Part shown: one piece after another, positions 39,890 through 48,054 of the stretch | How the letters are laid out: each line of letters opens with the position of its first letter | Numbering within the stretch: the first letter of the stretch is position 1 | Notes under the pieces: generated by a model | What the model saw: only the letters and a program-made list of their open reading frames with translations | What the model was told of the DNA's origin: nothing | Databases searched by the model: none | Assembly (NCBI GenBank): GCA_902805545.1 | Contig: CADCTD010000165.1 | Location: forward strand, 48,305 to 112,304 | Reading direction: 5' to 3' | DNA: 64,000 bases | Origin: an uncultured Craurococcus sp. | Lineage (GTDB): Bacteria; Pseudomonadota; Alphaproteobacteria; Acetobacterales; Acetobacteraceae | Program-made: the position numbers and the translations under genes

Positions 39890-40153
39890 TCAGGACAACA
39901 GGCGCCGCACCTTCTCGCCCTGGCGCCGGCTCCAGCCGATCAGCCGGGCCTCCATCGTCTCCACCCGCACCATCAGGCGAGGGAAGCGGTCCTCAAGCTT
40001 GCCCATCCAGCGCCGCGCCCAGGGGTACTGGTCGCGCAGCACGAAGAGGCCCAGGGCAAGGAAGAGCACGCCCTGGAGGATCGGCAGCACCAGCCCGAGC
40101 ACGCCCAGCGCCAGCAGGCTGAAGCCGATGAACTTCCGCGCCCAGGAACTCAT
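39890..40153 (-). CDS. Small membrane protein, YbaN/DUF454-like
   Basis: 87 aa. A hydrophobic segment, FIGFSLLALGVLGLVLPILQ, and a second, GVLFLALGLFVL, are followed by RDQYPWARRWMGKLEDRFPRL and a basic C-terminus. The pattern of two helices with a LPxLxGxLFLALGL turn resembles small inner-membrane proteins of the YbaN type. Its ATG shares one base with the methyltransferase stop (TGATG), so it is coupled to that gene. Confidence 0.65.
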   Translation of the reverse strand: MSSWARKFIGFSLLALGVLGLVLPILQGVLFLALGLFVLRDQYPWARRWMGKLEDRFPRLMVRVETMEARLIGWSRRQGEKVRRLLS

Positions 40154-41196
40154 CAGGCGGCCCTCGGCGGCAGGGCGAGGGCGCGCTCGCCGGAGACGAA
40201 GAGGTATTCGATATTGGTCAGCCGCCCGACGGTGCCGACCTTCTCGCCCTTCGGGTTGTGGATGCCGATCTTGGCGCCGACATAGCGGCCGTAGGGGATC
40301 TCGATCACTCGCAGCGGCCCGCGCGGCGCCAGCATCGCCTCCAGCGCGGCGCGGCTGAGATAGCCTTCGTCATTGAAGGAGACGACGACGGTCGGGCAGC
40401 GCAGCGCGGCGATCGTCCGCGCCAGCGCCGGGCCTATCCCCGGACGGCTGTTGAAGGCGGAGCGCCGCGTGCGGCAATCCAGGCGCTTGTTGGCGATGCC
40501 ATAGACCTCCGGCTGATCCCAGCGCACCAGCGTCTCCCAGACATGGTAGTTCCGCAGGTAGGAATGCTGGTTGTAGGGCGGGTCGAGATAGGCGAGGTCG
40601 CAGTCGAGGGTCGCCGCCACCGCCTCCGCCTCGCCGCAGAGGGCGGCGCAGGGGCCGGCGGCGGGCCGTGGCCGCAGGGCGGGCAGGCGGAGCGCCAGCG
40701 GGTTCAGCGCGCGGGCGGCCCATTGCTTCATGTAGGCCATCTGCAGGCCGGCGGTGCTGTCGACGCGGTCGGCCGCCTCGAGCAGCGAGGCGAGGAGCAC
40801 CGCCTCCAGCTCCGGCTCGGCGCCGAGGGCGGCGATGCCCTCGCGGATCGCCTCGATCCGGGCGCCGTTGTCCGGGTGGAAGTAGCGGGCGGCGACGCAA
40901 TAGGTCTCGGTGAACCAGCCATGCCGCGGCGGCAGGCGCTGGAGGTCGGCGAGGATGCGCGCCGCCGTCTCGCCCCAGGCCTCGGCATCCGCCTGGACGT
41001 AGCAGGTGGCCAGCACATGGGCGAAGGCATTGTGGTCGTTGGCGATGACCCGGTAGCCGGCGCCCTTCAGCGCATGGCCGACCCGGGCCGTGCCGGAGAA
41101 GAGGTCGGCGACCCTCGCCCCCTCCGGCACGGCGCTGCCGACAGCCGACAGGATCTGCGTCAGCAGCAGGCGCTTGGAGCCGATATACTTGATCAC
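40153..41196 (-). CDS. D12-class DNA adenine-N6 methyltransferase
   Basis: 347 aa. KYIGSKRLLL at the N-terminus and DLFSGTARVG at 31-40 form the AdoMet site; DPPYN at 205-209 is the catalytic motif of alpha-class m6A enzymes related to Dam and M.DpnII. The inserted segment between them would carry the target-recognition domain; the site is unknown. The start is GTG 41196 without an evident ribosome site, so it may rely on coupling to the toxin-5-like gene 40 nt upstream. It may be an orphan methylase or the modification half of a restriction system. Confidence 0.87.
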   Translation of the reverse strand: MIKYIGSKRLLLTQILSAVGSAVPEGARVADLFSGTARVGHALKGAGYRVIANDHNAFAHVLATCYVQADAEAWGETAARILADLQRLPPRHGWFTETYCVAARYFHPDNGARIEAIREGIAALGAEPELEAVLLASLLEAADRVDSTAGLQMAYMKQWAARALNPLALRLPALRPRPAAGPCAALCGEAEAVAATLDCDLAYLDPPYNQHSYLRNYHVWETLVRWDQPEVYGIANKRLDCRTRRSAFNSRPGIGPALARTIAALRCPTVVVSFNDEGYLSRAALEAMLAPRGPLRVIEIPYGRYVGAKIGIHNPKGEKVGTVGRLTNIEYLFVSGERALALPPRAA

Positions 41197-41236
41197 CGGG
41201 CGAGGATCGGCTGGCCGGGCAAGTCGCGGCAAGCGC

Positions 41237-41683
41237 TCAACCGGAGAGCGCCCAGCCCGGATGCGGCCGCGCCGCGGCGACGCTGCCCTTCGGCACCAGC
41301 ACGCCGACATTCTCCCACATCCGCGCCGTGCGCAGCTCCACCGGCACGCCGCCGATCTCGACAGCGGTGGAGATGACGATGCCGCGGCGGCCGCGCGTCT
41401 CCACCGTGTAATTCTGTTCCTGGTTGAAGTCGGCATCCTGCAGGGCGAGCCGCTCATGCGCCGCATCGTCCAGCCCGTGGAAGCTGACCAGGTGCCCGGC
41501 CTGGACGGCCGGAAAGTGCTCGTTCCTGAACGCAGCCTTGTGGCGGGAGCCCAGGCGGGAATGCCAGTCCTTCGCCACCGGGTCGATCAGGAAGAGCAGC
41601 GGATGCCCGGGCTTCGCCAGGATGGCGGCCAGGGCCCAGCGCATGAAGGCCTCCTGCGCCCCGGTGCGTTGCTTCACGGCCAT
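41237..41683 (-). CDS. Toxin-5-like or HNH-like stand-alone protein
   Basis: 148 aa, no signal peptide or membrane segment. The core AGHLVSFH at 62-69 with His64 and His69, then ERLALQDADFNQEQN at 77-91 and TVETRGRR, recalls the polymorphic toxin type 5 domain, a suspected nuclease fold found at the tips of larger toxins. Here it stands alone. It precedes a DNA adenine methyltransferase on the same strand. AGGGAGGG lies 6 nt before ATG 41683 but is in a perfect hairpin. Family assignment is from memory of the motif and is tentative. Confidence 0.6.
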   Translation of the reverse strand: MAVKQRTGAQEAFMRWALAAILAKPGHPLLFLIDPVAKDWHSRLGSRHKAAFRNEHFPAVQAGHLVSFHGLDDAAHERLALQDADFNQEQNYTVETRGRRGIVISTAVEIGGVPVELRTARMWENVGVLVPKGSVAAARPHPGWALSG

Positions 41684-41689
41684 GGCACT

Positions 41690-41712
41690 CCCTCCCTTTC
41701 AACCAGGGAGGG
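41690..41712 (-). promoter_or_regulatory. Perfect hairpin masking the toxin-5-like gene's Shine-Dalgarno
   Basis: CCCTCCCT (41690-41697) and AGGGAGGG (41705-41712) form an 8-bp perfect stem with a 7-nt loop. The same symmetry holds on the coding strand, where AGGGAGGG is the ribosome site 6 nt from the start codon. Folding would block translation. It also lies 25 nt past the lpdA stop and could terminate that transcript. Confidence 0.55.
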
Positions 41713-41736
41713 TAGCCGATCCGCCGCGCCTCAGCA

Positions 41737-43128
41737 TCAGATATGCAACGCCCGCCCGTCGGCGGCCAGCGCCGCTTCCTTCACCGCCTCGTTCAACGTC
41801 GGATGGGCGTGGCAGGTGCGGGCGACATCCTCGGCGCTGGCGCCGAACTCCATGGCCATCGCCATCTCGGCGATCAGCGTCCCGGCATCCGGGCCGATGA
41901 TATGGGCGCCGAGCACCTTGTCGGTCTTGGCATCGGCCAGGATCTTCACGAAGCCGTCCGTATCGTTCATCGCCCGCGCGCGGCCATTGGCGGTGAAGGG
42001 GAATTTGCCGGCCTTGTAGGCGACGCCCCCGGCCTTCAGCTCGTCCTCGGTCGCGCCGACCGAGGCGATCTCGGGCCAGGTGTAGACCACGCTCGGGATG
42101 GCGCTGTAGTTCACGTGGCCTGCCTGCCCGGCGAGGGTCTCGGCGACGGCGACGCCCTCCTCCTCCGCCTTGTGGGCCAGCATGGCGCCGGCGATGCAGT
42201 CGCCGATGGCGTAGATGCCGGGGACATTGGTCGCGAAATGCGCGTCGGTGACGATGCGGCCGCGCTCGTCGCGCTTGACGCCGACCTCGTCGAGGCCGAG
42301 CCCCTCGACATAGGGGCGGCGGCCGATGGCAAGCAGCACGACATCGGCGCGGATCTCCTCCGCATCGCCGCCGGCGGCGGGCTCGACCTTCAGCGTCACG
42401 CCCTCCGCATCCTGCTCGGCCGCCACCACCTTCGACTTCAGGCGGAACCTCATCCCCTGCTTGCCGAAGAAGCGCTCGGCCTGCCTGGCGAGCTCGGCAT
42501 CCATGCCGGGGATGAGGCGATCGAGATACTCGATCACCGTCACCTGCGCGCCGAGCCGCTTCCAGACCGAGCCGAGCTCGAGGCCGATGACGCCACCGCC
42601 GATGACGACGAGATGGCCCGGGACCTTGTCCAGCTCCAGCGCGCCGGTCGAGGTGACGACGCGCTTCTCGTCGACCTCGACGCCGGGCAGCGGGGTGCTG
42701 TCGCTGCCGGTCGCGATGACGATGGCCTTGGCCTGGTAGGTCTCGCCATTGACCTCGACCTGGCCGGGGGCGGTGATCTTCCCGGCGCCCTTCAGCCAGG
42801 TGACCTTGTTCTTGCGGAAGAGGAATTCGACGCCCTTGACGTTGGCGCTGACCACCTCGGCCTTCCGCGCCTGCATCTTGGCGAGGTCGAGCTTCACCCC
42901 CTCGATCACCACCCCGTGGTCGGCCAGCTTGTGGGCCGCTTCCTCGAAGCTCTCGCTGCTCTGGAGCAGGGCCTTGGAGGGGATGCAGCCGATATTGAGG
43001 CAGGTGCCGCCGAGCGTGTCCCGCTTCTCCACGCAGGCCGTCTTCAGCCCGAGCTGGGCGGCGCGGATGGCGCAGACATAGCCGCCGGGGCCGGAACCGA
43101 TGACGATGAGGTCGAAGCTGTCGGGCAT
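41737..43128 (-). CDS. lpdA: Dihydrolipoyl dehydrogenase (E3)
   Basis: 463 aa. FAD loop GSGPGG at 11-16, redox-active [13 protein letters not shown] with Cys43 and Cys48, NAD loop [28 protein letters not shown], and the C-terminal HAHPTLNEA with the catalytic His-Glu pair. It reoxidises dihydrolipoamide of 2-oxo-acid dehydrogenase complexes with NAD+. No E1/E2 genes are adjacent, so its partner complex is encoded elsewhere. Confidence 0.95.
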   Translation of the reverse strand: MPDSFDLIVIGSGPGGYVCAIRAAQLGLKTACVEKRDTLGGTCLNIGCIPSKALLQSSESFEEAAHKLADHGVVIEGVKLDLAKMQARKAEVVSANVKGVEFLFRKNKVTWLKGAGKITAPGQVEVNGETYQAKAIVIATGSDSTPLPGVEVDEKRVVTSTGALELDKVPGHLVVIGGGVIGLELGSVWKRLGAQVTVIEYLDRLIPGMDAELARQAERFFGKQGMRFRLKSKVVAAEQDAEGVTLKVEPAAGGDAEEIRADVVLLAIGRRPYVEGLGLDEVGVKRDERGRIVTDAHFATNVPGIYAIGDCIAGAMLAHKAEEEGVAVAETLAGQAGHVNYSAIPSVVYTWPEIASVGATEDELKAGGVAYKAGKFPFTANGRARAMNDTDGFVKILADAKTDKVLGAHIIGPDAGTLIAEMAMAMEFGASAEDVARTCHAHPTLNEAVKEAALAADGRALHI

Positions 43129-43331
43129 TGGTGGTCCTCGGGCCGGGATTTCGGGGCGGAAACTGGCCCCTGGCGGGGCCGAGCGCAAGCCGGGGAGGCC
43201 GGGCCGGAAGGCCCCGGGGCGGCGCAATGGCGGCAAGGCGCTTCCCCTCCGCCCGCCATCCCGCCAGACTGGCTCGGCAACGATGAGGGACCGGACGCGG
43301 AACCGGCCCCCGCCCACGGGAGGTCACGGCC

Positions 43332-44312
43332 ATGGATTTCGAAGGCACACGGCTCGGCCGGCGCGGCGCGCTGGCCCTCGGCGGGGCGGCGCTGGCGGCG
43401 CCGGCCCTGGCCCAGGGGCGATACCCGGACCGCGCGATCCGCCTCATCATCCCCTGGCCGCCCGGCGGCTCGGCGGATGCGCAGCTCCGCTCCCTCGCAG
43501 AGATTGCCGGCCGGGCGCTCGGGCAATCGGTCGTGGTGGAGAACCGCCCCGGCGCCTCCGGCACCATGGGGGCGCTGCACCTGACGACGCAGGCGCGGCC
43601 GGACGGCTACACGATCAGCCAGATGCACCTCTCGATCGTGCGGCGGCCCTTCATCACCCGCACCCCGCCCTGGGACCCGGTGAACGACTTCACCCATATC
43701 ATCGGGCTCTGCGGCTGGATGTTCGGCATCGCGGTGAAGGCGGACGGGCCGATCAAGAGCTGGGCGGACTACCTCGCCTATGCCCGCGCCAATCCGGGGC
43801 GGCTCACCTACACCACCTCCGGCATCGCCACGACCAACCACCTGACCATGGAGGAGCTGGCGGCACGCGAGAAGCTGGAGCTGGTCCATGTCCCCTATCG
43901 CGCCTCCAACGAGGCGGCGGTCGCCGTCGCGTCCGGCGAGGTGATGAGCGTCGCCGACAGCTCGGCCTGGGCGCCGCTGGTGGATGGCGGGCAGCTCCGG
44001 CTGATCTGCGTCTGGACCGCCGAGCGCTCGCCGCGCTTCCCCGAGGCGCCGACGCTGAGGGAGCTGGGCTACGACATGGTCGTGACCTCGCCCTACGGGC
44101 TTGCCGGGCCGAAGGGGATGGACCCGGGCGTCGTCCGCGTGCTGCATGACGCCTGCAAGGCGGCGTTGTTCGACCCGGCCAATACAACGGTCCGGGCGCA
44201 GTTCGACATGCCGCTGGAGTATTACGACACCGAGGAATACCGCAGCTTCATCATCCGCCGCGCCGCCTATGAGAAAGCCATGGCCGAGCGGCTGAAGCTG
44301 CGGATCGACTGA
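43332..44312 (+). CDS. Bug/TctC-family solute receptor, first of three tandem copies
   Basis: 326 aa. The N-terminus LGRRGALALGGAALAAPALAQ is a signal peptide with an RR pair. The mature start GRYPDRAIRLIIPWPPGGSAD is typical for Bug proteins, as are WDPVNDFTHIIGLCGWMF, TYTTSGIATTNHLTMEE and SPYGLAGPKGMD. It binds a carboxylate in the periplasm. It lies 19 nt upstream of a close paralogue, and divergent from lpdA. No TctAB membrane genes are nearby. Confidence 0.92.
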   Translation: MDFEGTRLGRRGALALGGAALAAPALAQGRYPDRAIRLIIPWPPGGSADAQLRSLAEIAGRALGQSVVVENRPGASGTMGALHLTTQARPDGYTISQMHLSIVRRPFITRTPPWDPVNDFTHIIGLCGWMFGIAVKADGPIKSWADYLAYARANPGRLTYTTSGIATTNHLTMEELAAREKLELVHVPYRASNEAAVAVASGEVMSVADSSAWAPLVDGGQLRLICVWTAERSPRFPEAPTLRELGYDMVVTSPYGLAGPKGMDPGVVRVLHDACKAALFDPANTTVRAQFDMPLEYYDTEEYRSFIIRRAAYEKAMAERLKLRID

Positions 44313-44340
44313 CGCAGAACGACCGGGAGACGCTCGAAGA

Positions 44341-45327
44341 ATGCCCATCCTCACCCGCCGGGGCGCGCTCGCCCTTGCCGCGACTGGCCTTGCCACGACC
44401 GGCCTTGCCGCGCCCGCCCTCGCGCAGGGGCGCTTCCCGGACCGGCCGATCCGCCTCGTCATCCCCTGGCCGGCCGGCGGCTCGGCCGATGCGCAGCTCC
44501 GCTCGCTCTGCGAGATCGCGGGGCGCGCCCTTGGCCAGCCGGTAGTCGTCGAGAACAAGCCGGGCGCGGGCGGCACGCTCGGGCCGATGACGGTCGCGCA
44601 GCAGTCCCGCCCGGACGGCTATTCGCTGACGCAGATGCACCTCTCGGTCCTGCGCCGGCCCTGGATGATGAAGACCCCGCTCTGGGACCCGGTCGGCGAC
44701 TTCACCCATATCATCGGCCTGACCGGCTGGCTCTTCGGCACGGCGGTGAAGGCGGACAGCCGGTTCAGGACCTGGCAGGAGATGATCGCCTATGCCCGGG
44801 CCAATCCGGGCAAGCTGACCTACTCGACCAGCGGCATCGGCACCTCCAACCACATCGCCTTCGAGACCATCCTCGAGCAGGAGCGCATCGAGATCACCCA
44901 TGTGCCCTATCGCGGCTCGAACGAGGGGGTGACGGCGGCGCTGGCCGGGCAGGTCGACATGGTCTGCGACAGCAGCGCCTGGGGACCCTTCGTCGAGGCG
45001 GGGACGATGCGGGCCCTCTCGGTCTGGACCGGCGAGAGGGCGGCGCGCTTCCCCGAGGTGCCGACGCTGAAGGAGCTCGGCTACGACATGGAGGTGACCT
45101 CGCCCTACGGCATCAGCGGGCCGAAGGGCATGGACGAGGGCGTGGTGCAGGTGCTGCACGATGCGGCCAAGGCGGCGCTGTTCGACCCGGAGAACGTGCG
45201 CATCCGCGGGCAGTTCGACATGCCGCTCGTCTATCGCAGCACGGCCGAGTACCGCGAGTTCATCGTCCAGCGCGTCGAGTACGAGAAGCGGATGGTGAAG
45301 CGCCTCAACCTGACGCTCGATAGCTGA
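44341..45327 (+). CDS. Bug/TctC-family solute receptor, second tandem copy
   Basis: 328 aa. Signal peptide TRRGALALAATGLATTGLAAPALAQ split around a repeated TGLA. The mature part follows its neighbours closely: RFPDRPIRLVIPWPAGGSADAQ, WDPVGDFTHIIGLTGWLF, TYSTSGIGTSNHIAFE, SPYGISGPKGMD. The first and second copies are the most alike; the pattern suggests tandem duplication with divergence of the ligand pocket. A GGGAG lies about 13 nt upstream. Confidence 0.92.
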   Translation: MPILTRRGALALAATGLATTGLAAPALAQGRFPDRPIRLVIPWPAGGSADAQLRSLCEIAGRALGQPVVVENKPGAGGTLGPMTVAQQSRPDGYSLTQMHLSVLRRPWMMKTPLWDPVGDFTHIIGLTGWLFGTAVKADSRFRTWQEMIAYARANPGKLTYSTSGIGTSNHIAFETILEQERIEITHVPYRGSNEGVTAALAGQVDMVCDSSAWGPFVEAGTMRALSVWTGERAARFPEVPTLKELGYDMEVTSPYGISGPKGMDEGVVQVLHDAAKAALFDPENVRIRGQFDMPLVYRSTAEYREFIVQRVEYEKRMVKRLNLTLDS

Positions 45328-45352
45328 GCCGCCGCAGGGAGGAAGGACGGGA

Positions 45353-46324
45353 ATGACCATCACCTCCAGCCGCCGCGCCCTGCTCGGCGCGGCGGCCAGC
45401 GTGCTGGCGGCGCCGGCGCTCGCGCAGGGGCGCTTCCCCAACCGGCAGATCCGCTGCCTCATCCCCTGGCCGCCGGGCGGCGCGCTCGATGCGCTGCACC
45501 GGCAGATGTTCGAGATCGCGGCACGCGACCTCGGCCAGCCGGTCATCATCGAGAACATGGCCGGCGCCCGCGGCACCCGGGCCGCGACCTTCCTCATCCA
45601 GCAGGCGCGGCCGGATGGCTACACCATCGCCCACCAGCACCTGTCGATCCTGCGCCACCCCTTCCTGACGAAGCAGCCGACCTGGGACCCGGTCGGCGAC
45701 TTCACCTACATCATGCAGCTCACCGGCTTCGTCTTCGCGACCGCCGTGCGCGGCGACAGCCCGTGGAAGACGCATGCGGAGCTGATGGAGGCGGCCCGCC
45801 GCGCGCCGGGCCGCCTGACCTATTCGACGAGCGGCATCGCCACCACCAACCACCTGGCGATGGAGGACATCCTCGCCCGCGAGCGGGCCGAGATGACGCA
45901 TGTGCCGATGCGCGGCAGCCAGGAGGGGGTGACCGCCCTGCTCGGCCGGCAGATCGACATCGTCGCCGACAGCCAGTCCTGGCGGCCGCAGGCGGAGACG
46001 GGCGAGTTCCGCCTGCTCGCCGCCTGGACGCCGACGCGGCTGCCGAGCTTCCCCGACGTGCCGACGCTGAAGGATCTCGGCTACGGGATGAGCGTCACCT
46101 CCCCCTATGGCCTCGCCGGGCCGAAGGGGATGGAGCCGGAGATCGTCGACATCCTGCACCGCACGCTGAAGAAGGCCTTCGAGGACGAGGCCAGCCAGGC
46201 GATCATGAAGCGCTGGGAGATGCCGAACGAGTATCTCGGCCCGGCCGCCTATCTGAGCTTCGTCCGCGAGCGGGTGCAGTATGAGCGGGAGACGGTGGCC
46301 CGGCTCGGCATCAGCATCGACTGA
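45353..46324 (+). CDS. Bug/TctC-family solute receptor, third tandem copy
   Basis: 323 aa. Signal peptide SSRRALLGAAASVLAAPALAQ. The third copy shares WDPVGDFTYIMQLTGFVF, TYSTSGIATTNHLAMED and SPYGLAGPKGME with the others but replaces GGSADAQ with GGALDALHRQ, so it is the most divergent. AGGGAGGA lies 11 nt before ATG 45353. It ends the tandem array; the next gene is on the opposite strand. Confidence 0.92.
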   Translation: MTITSSRRALLGAAASVLAAPALAQGRFPNRQIRCLIPWPPGGALDALHRQMFEIAARDLGQPVIIENMAGARGTRAATFLIQQARPDGYTIAHQHLSILRHPFLTKQPTWDPVGDFTYIMQLTGFVFATAVRGDSPWKTHAELMEAARRAPGRLTYSTSGIATTNHLAMEDILARERAEMTHVPMRGSQEGVTALLGRQIDIVADSQSWRPQAETGEFRLLAAWTPTRLPSFPDVPTLKDLGYGMSVTSPYGLAGPKGMEPEIVDILHRTLKKAFEDEASQAIMKRWEMPNEYLGPAAYLSFVRERVQYERETVARLGISID

Positions 46325-46346
46325 GCCGGGTGGGGCGGGCGGCAGA

Positions 46347-47381
46347 TCAGGCGGCGACCCGCGTCCGCGCCGCGACCAGCCGCGCCAGGGCCCCGACCGC
46401 GCCGGCCGCCGCGAAGCCGGTCGGCGAGGCCCGCAGCACCCAGGCGGCGAGGGCCGCCCAGCGCATCGGCCCGGCGCTGCGGCGGCGCCAGGCGGCGTGG
46501 AAGCCGGCCGCCTCCTGCCCGGCGAGGATCGCCTCGGCCGCGGCCAGGCCGGAATGCAGGGCGAGCGCCACGCCCTCCCCGGTGAAGCTCGGGATCACCG
46601 CCGCCTGGTCGCCGACGCGGTAGAGGCCGGGCGGGCCGGAGGCAGCCTGGCGGAAGCCATAGGGCACGCCGGCCACGGCCAGCGGCCGGTCCCAGAGCGG
46701 CCGCGCATCGCGCAGCAGCCGCCCGGCGAGGGCGGAGCCGGCGCGCACCCGCGCCAGCAGCTCGCCCGGCGGGCCGTGCAGCGCGGCGCAGAGATTGGCC
46801 CCCCCGCCCGGCAGCGGCTGCAGCCCGGCATAGCCGCCGGCGAAGGGCAGCAGGGCGACGGCATCCGCCATCTCCACCCCGGCGAGATGCAGCTTGAGGC
46901 CGAGGGAGGGCGGCGGCGCCCCCTCGCGCGGATGCCCGCGCAGCGCATGCTTGCCGGTGGCGAGGACGATCCGGCGGGCGAGGATCTCGCCCGCGCTGGT
47001 GCGCAGCCGCCACCCCTCGCCCTCCGGCCCGGCGCCGAGCACGGTGACGGCACGCCGCAGCGCTGGCCCCGCCGCCGCCTGCAAGGCCCCGTCCAGGACG
47101 CGCCGCGGCAGGGCCCAGGCGGGGAAGGGCAGCGTCACATCCGCCTCCCGCCCGCCATGGCCGATCCGCACCCGGCGCAGCGTTGCGCCGCCGAGCGCCG
47201 CCGGATCGAGGCCGAGGCAATGGAGCGCCGCCGCCGCATCCCGGCCGAGGAACTCGCCGCAGACGCTCTCCTGCGGGGCCTGGCTCCGCTCGAGCAGCAC
47301 CACTTCCCGCCCCGCCCGGGCGAGGGCGATCGCCGCCGCGCAGCCGGCGGGCCCGGCGCCGATGACGGCGACCTCAGCCAC
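46347..47381 (-). CDS. FAD-dependent monooxygenase/hydroxylase, SrsC-like
   Basis: 344 aa of the group that includes geranylgeranyl reductases and aromatic hydroxylases. GAGPAGCAAAIALARAG near residues 8-24 is the FAD loop, and YRVGDQAAVIPSFTGEGVALAL the GD motif. In the three-gene type III polyketide operon it should oxidise the resorcinol-type product, as SrsC does in Streptomyces griseus. The GTG start at 47381 overlaps the methyltransferase by 8 nt. No export signal. Confidence 0.82.
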   Translation of the reverse strand: MAEVAVIGAGPAGCAAAIALARAGREVVLLERSQAPQESVCGEFLGRDAAAALHCLGLDPAALGGATLRRVRIGHGGREADVTLPFPAWALPRRVLDGALQAAAGPALRRAVTVLGAGPEGEGWRLRTSAGEILARRIVLATGKHALRGHPREGAPPPSLGLKLHLAGVEMADAVALLPFAGGYAGLQPLPGGGANLCAALHGPPGELLARVRAGSALAGRLLRDARPLWDRPLAVAGVPYGFRQAASGPPGLYRVGDQAAVIPSFTGEGVALALHSGLAAAEAILAGQEAAGFHAAWRRRSAGPMRWAALAAWVLRASPTGFAAAGAVGALARLVAARTRVAA

Positions 47382-48054
47382 GGCTGCTGACGATCCACTT
47401 GAAGGGAAAGGCCCAGTCGATCCGCGCCGCGACGCCGGCCTCCGCCACCAGCCGCTCCCAGTCGGCGCGGGTGAAGCCGCGGGCGATGGAGACGGTGCTG
47501 TCATGCACCACCATCGGGTCCATCCTGAGCACCCGCACCGCGCCCCAGACGAAGCCCCAGGGCAGCCAGTGCCGGTGCAGGTCGGAGATCAGCCAGCCCC
47601 GCCGCGCCCGCCCCGGCAGCCAGCGGAGGAAGCGGACGAGTTCCGCATCGCGGAGGTGATGGGTGAAGAGGCTGCAAAGCACGACGTCGAAGCGCTCGCT
47701 CTCGGGCAGATCGAAGAGGTCGGCGGTGATGAAGCGCGCCTTCACCCCGGCCGCCGCCGAGTAGCGCGCGGCCCAGGGGCTGCGGTCGAGGCCCGCGAGC
47801 TCGACCGTGACGCCGCGCCGCTCGGCCCAGCGCGCGATGGCGGCCAGCATGTCGCCGCCGCCGAAGCCGATATCGAGCACGGAGAGGTGCCGCGCCCCCG
47901 TCTCCGCCACCAACGCGTCGAGCCAGCGCAGCGTCGGGCGATAGGCGAGGCTCATCCGGTTGATGCGGGCGAGGTCGCGCAGGGCGGAGGCGAATTCCGC
48001 CTCGGTCGCGGCCGCGTCGTCCATCCATTCCTCGGCGGCGCTGCGCTCGCGCAT
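47374..48054 (-). CDS. Class I SAM-dependent methyltransferase in the PKS operon
   Basis: 226 aa. LDIGFGGGDMLAAIARWA at about 69-86 is motif I for AdoMet; FDVVLCSLFTHHLRDAE is motif IV. It probably O-methylates the polyketide product. It starts 1 nt inside the type III PKS stop (TGATG) and overlaps the flavoprotein gene, so all three are coupled. It differs from S. griseus SrsB, which is a membrane-type methyltransferase, so this step may act on another position. Confidence 0.85.
   Translation of the reverse strand: MRERSAAEEWMDDAAATEAEFASALRDLARINRMSLAYRPTLRWLDALVAETGARHLSVLDIGFGGGDMLAAIARWAERRGVTVELAGLDRSPWAARYSAAAGVKARFITADLFDLPESERFDVVLCSLFTHHLRDAELVRFLRWLPGRARRGWLISDLHRHWLPWGFVWGAVRVLRMDPMVVHDSTVSIARGFTRADWERLVAEAGVAARIDWAFPFKWIVSSRG

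Noticed and set aside
40153..41712. Prophage or genomic island border
   Set aside because: A methylase and a toxin-like gene suggested mobile DNA, but no integrase, tRNA target, direct repeats or composition shift is visible around them.
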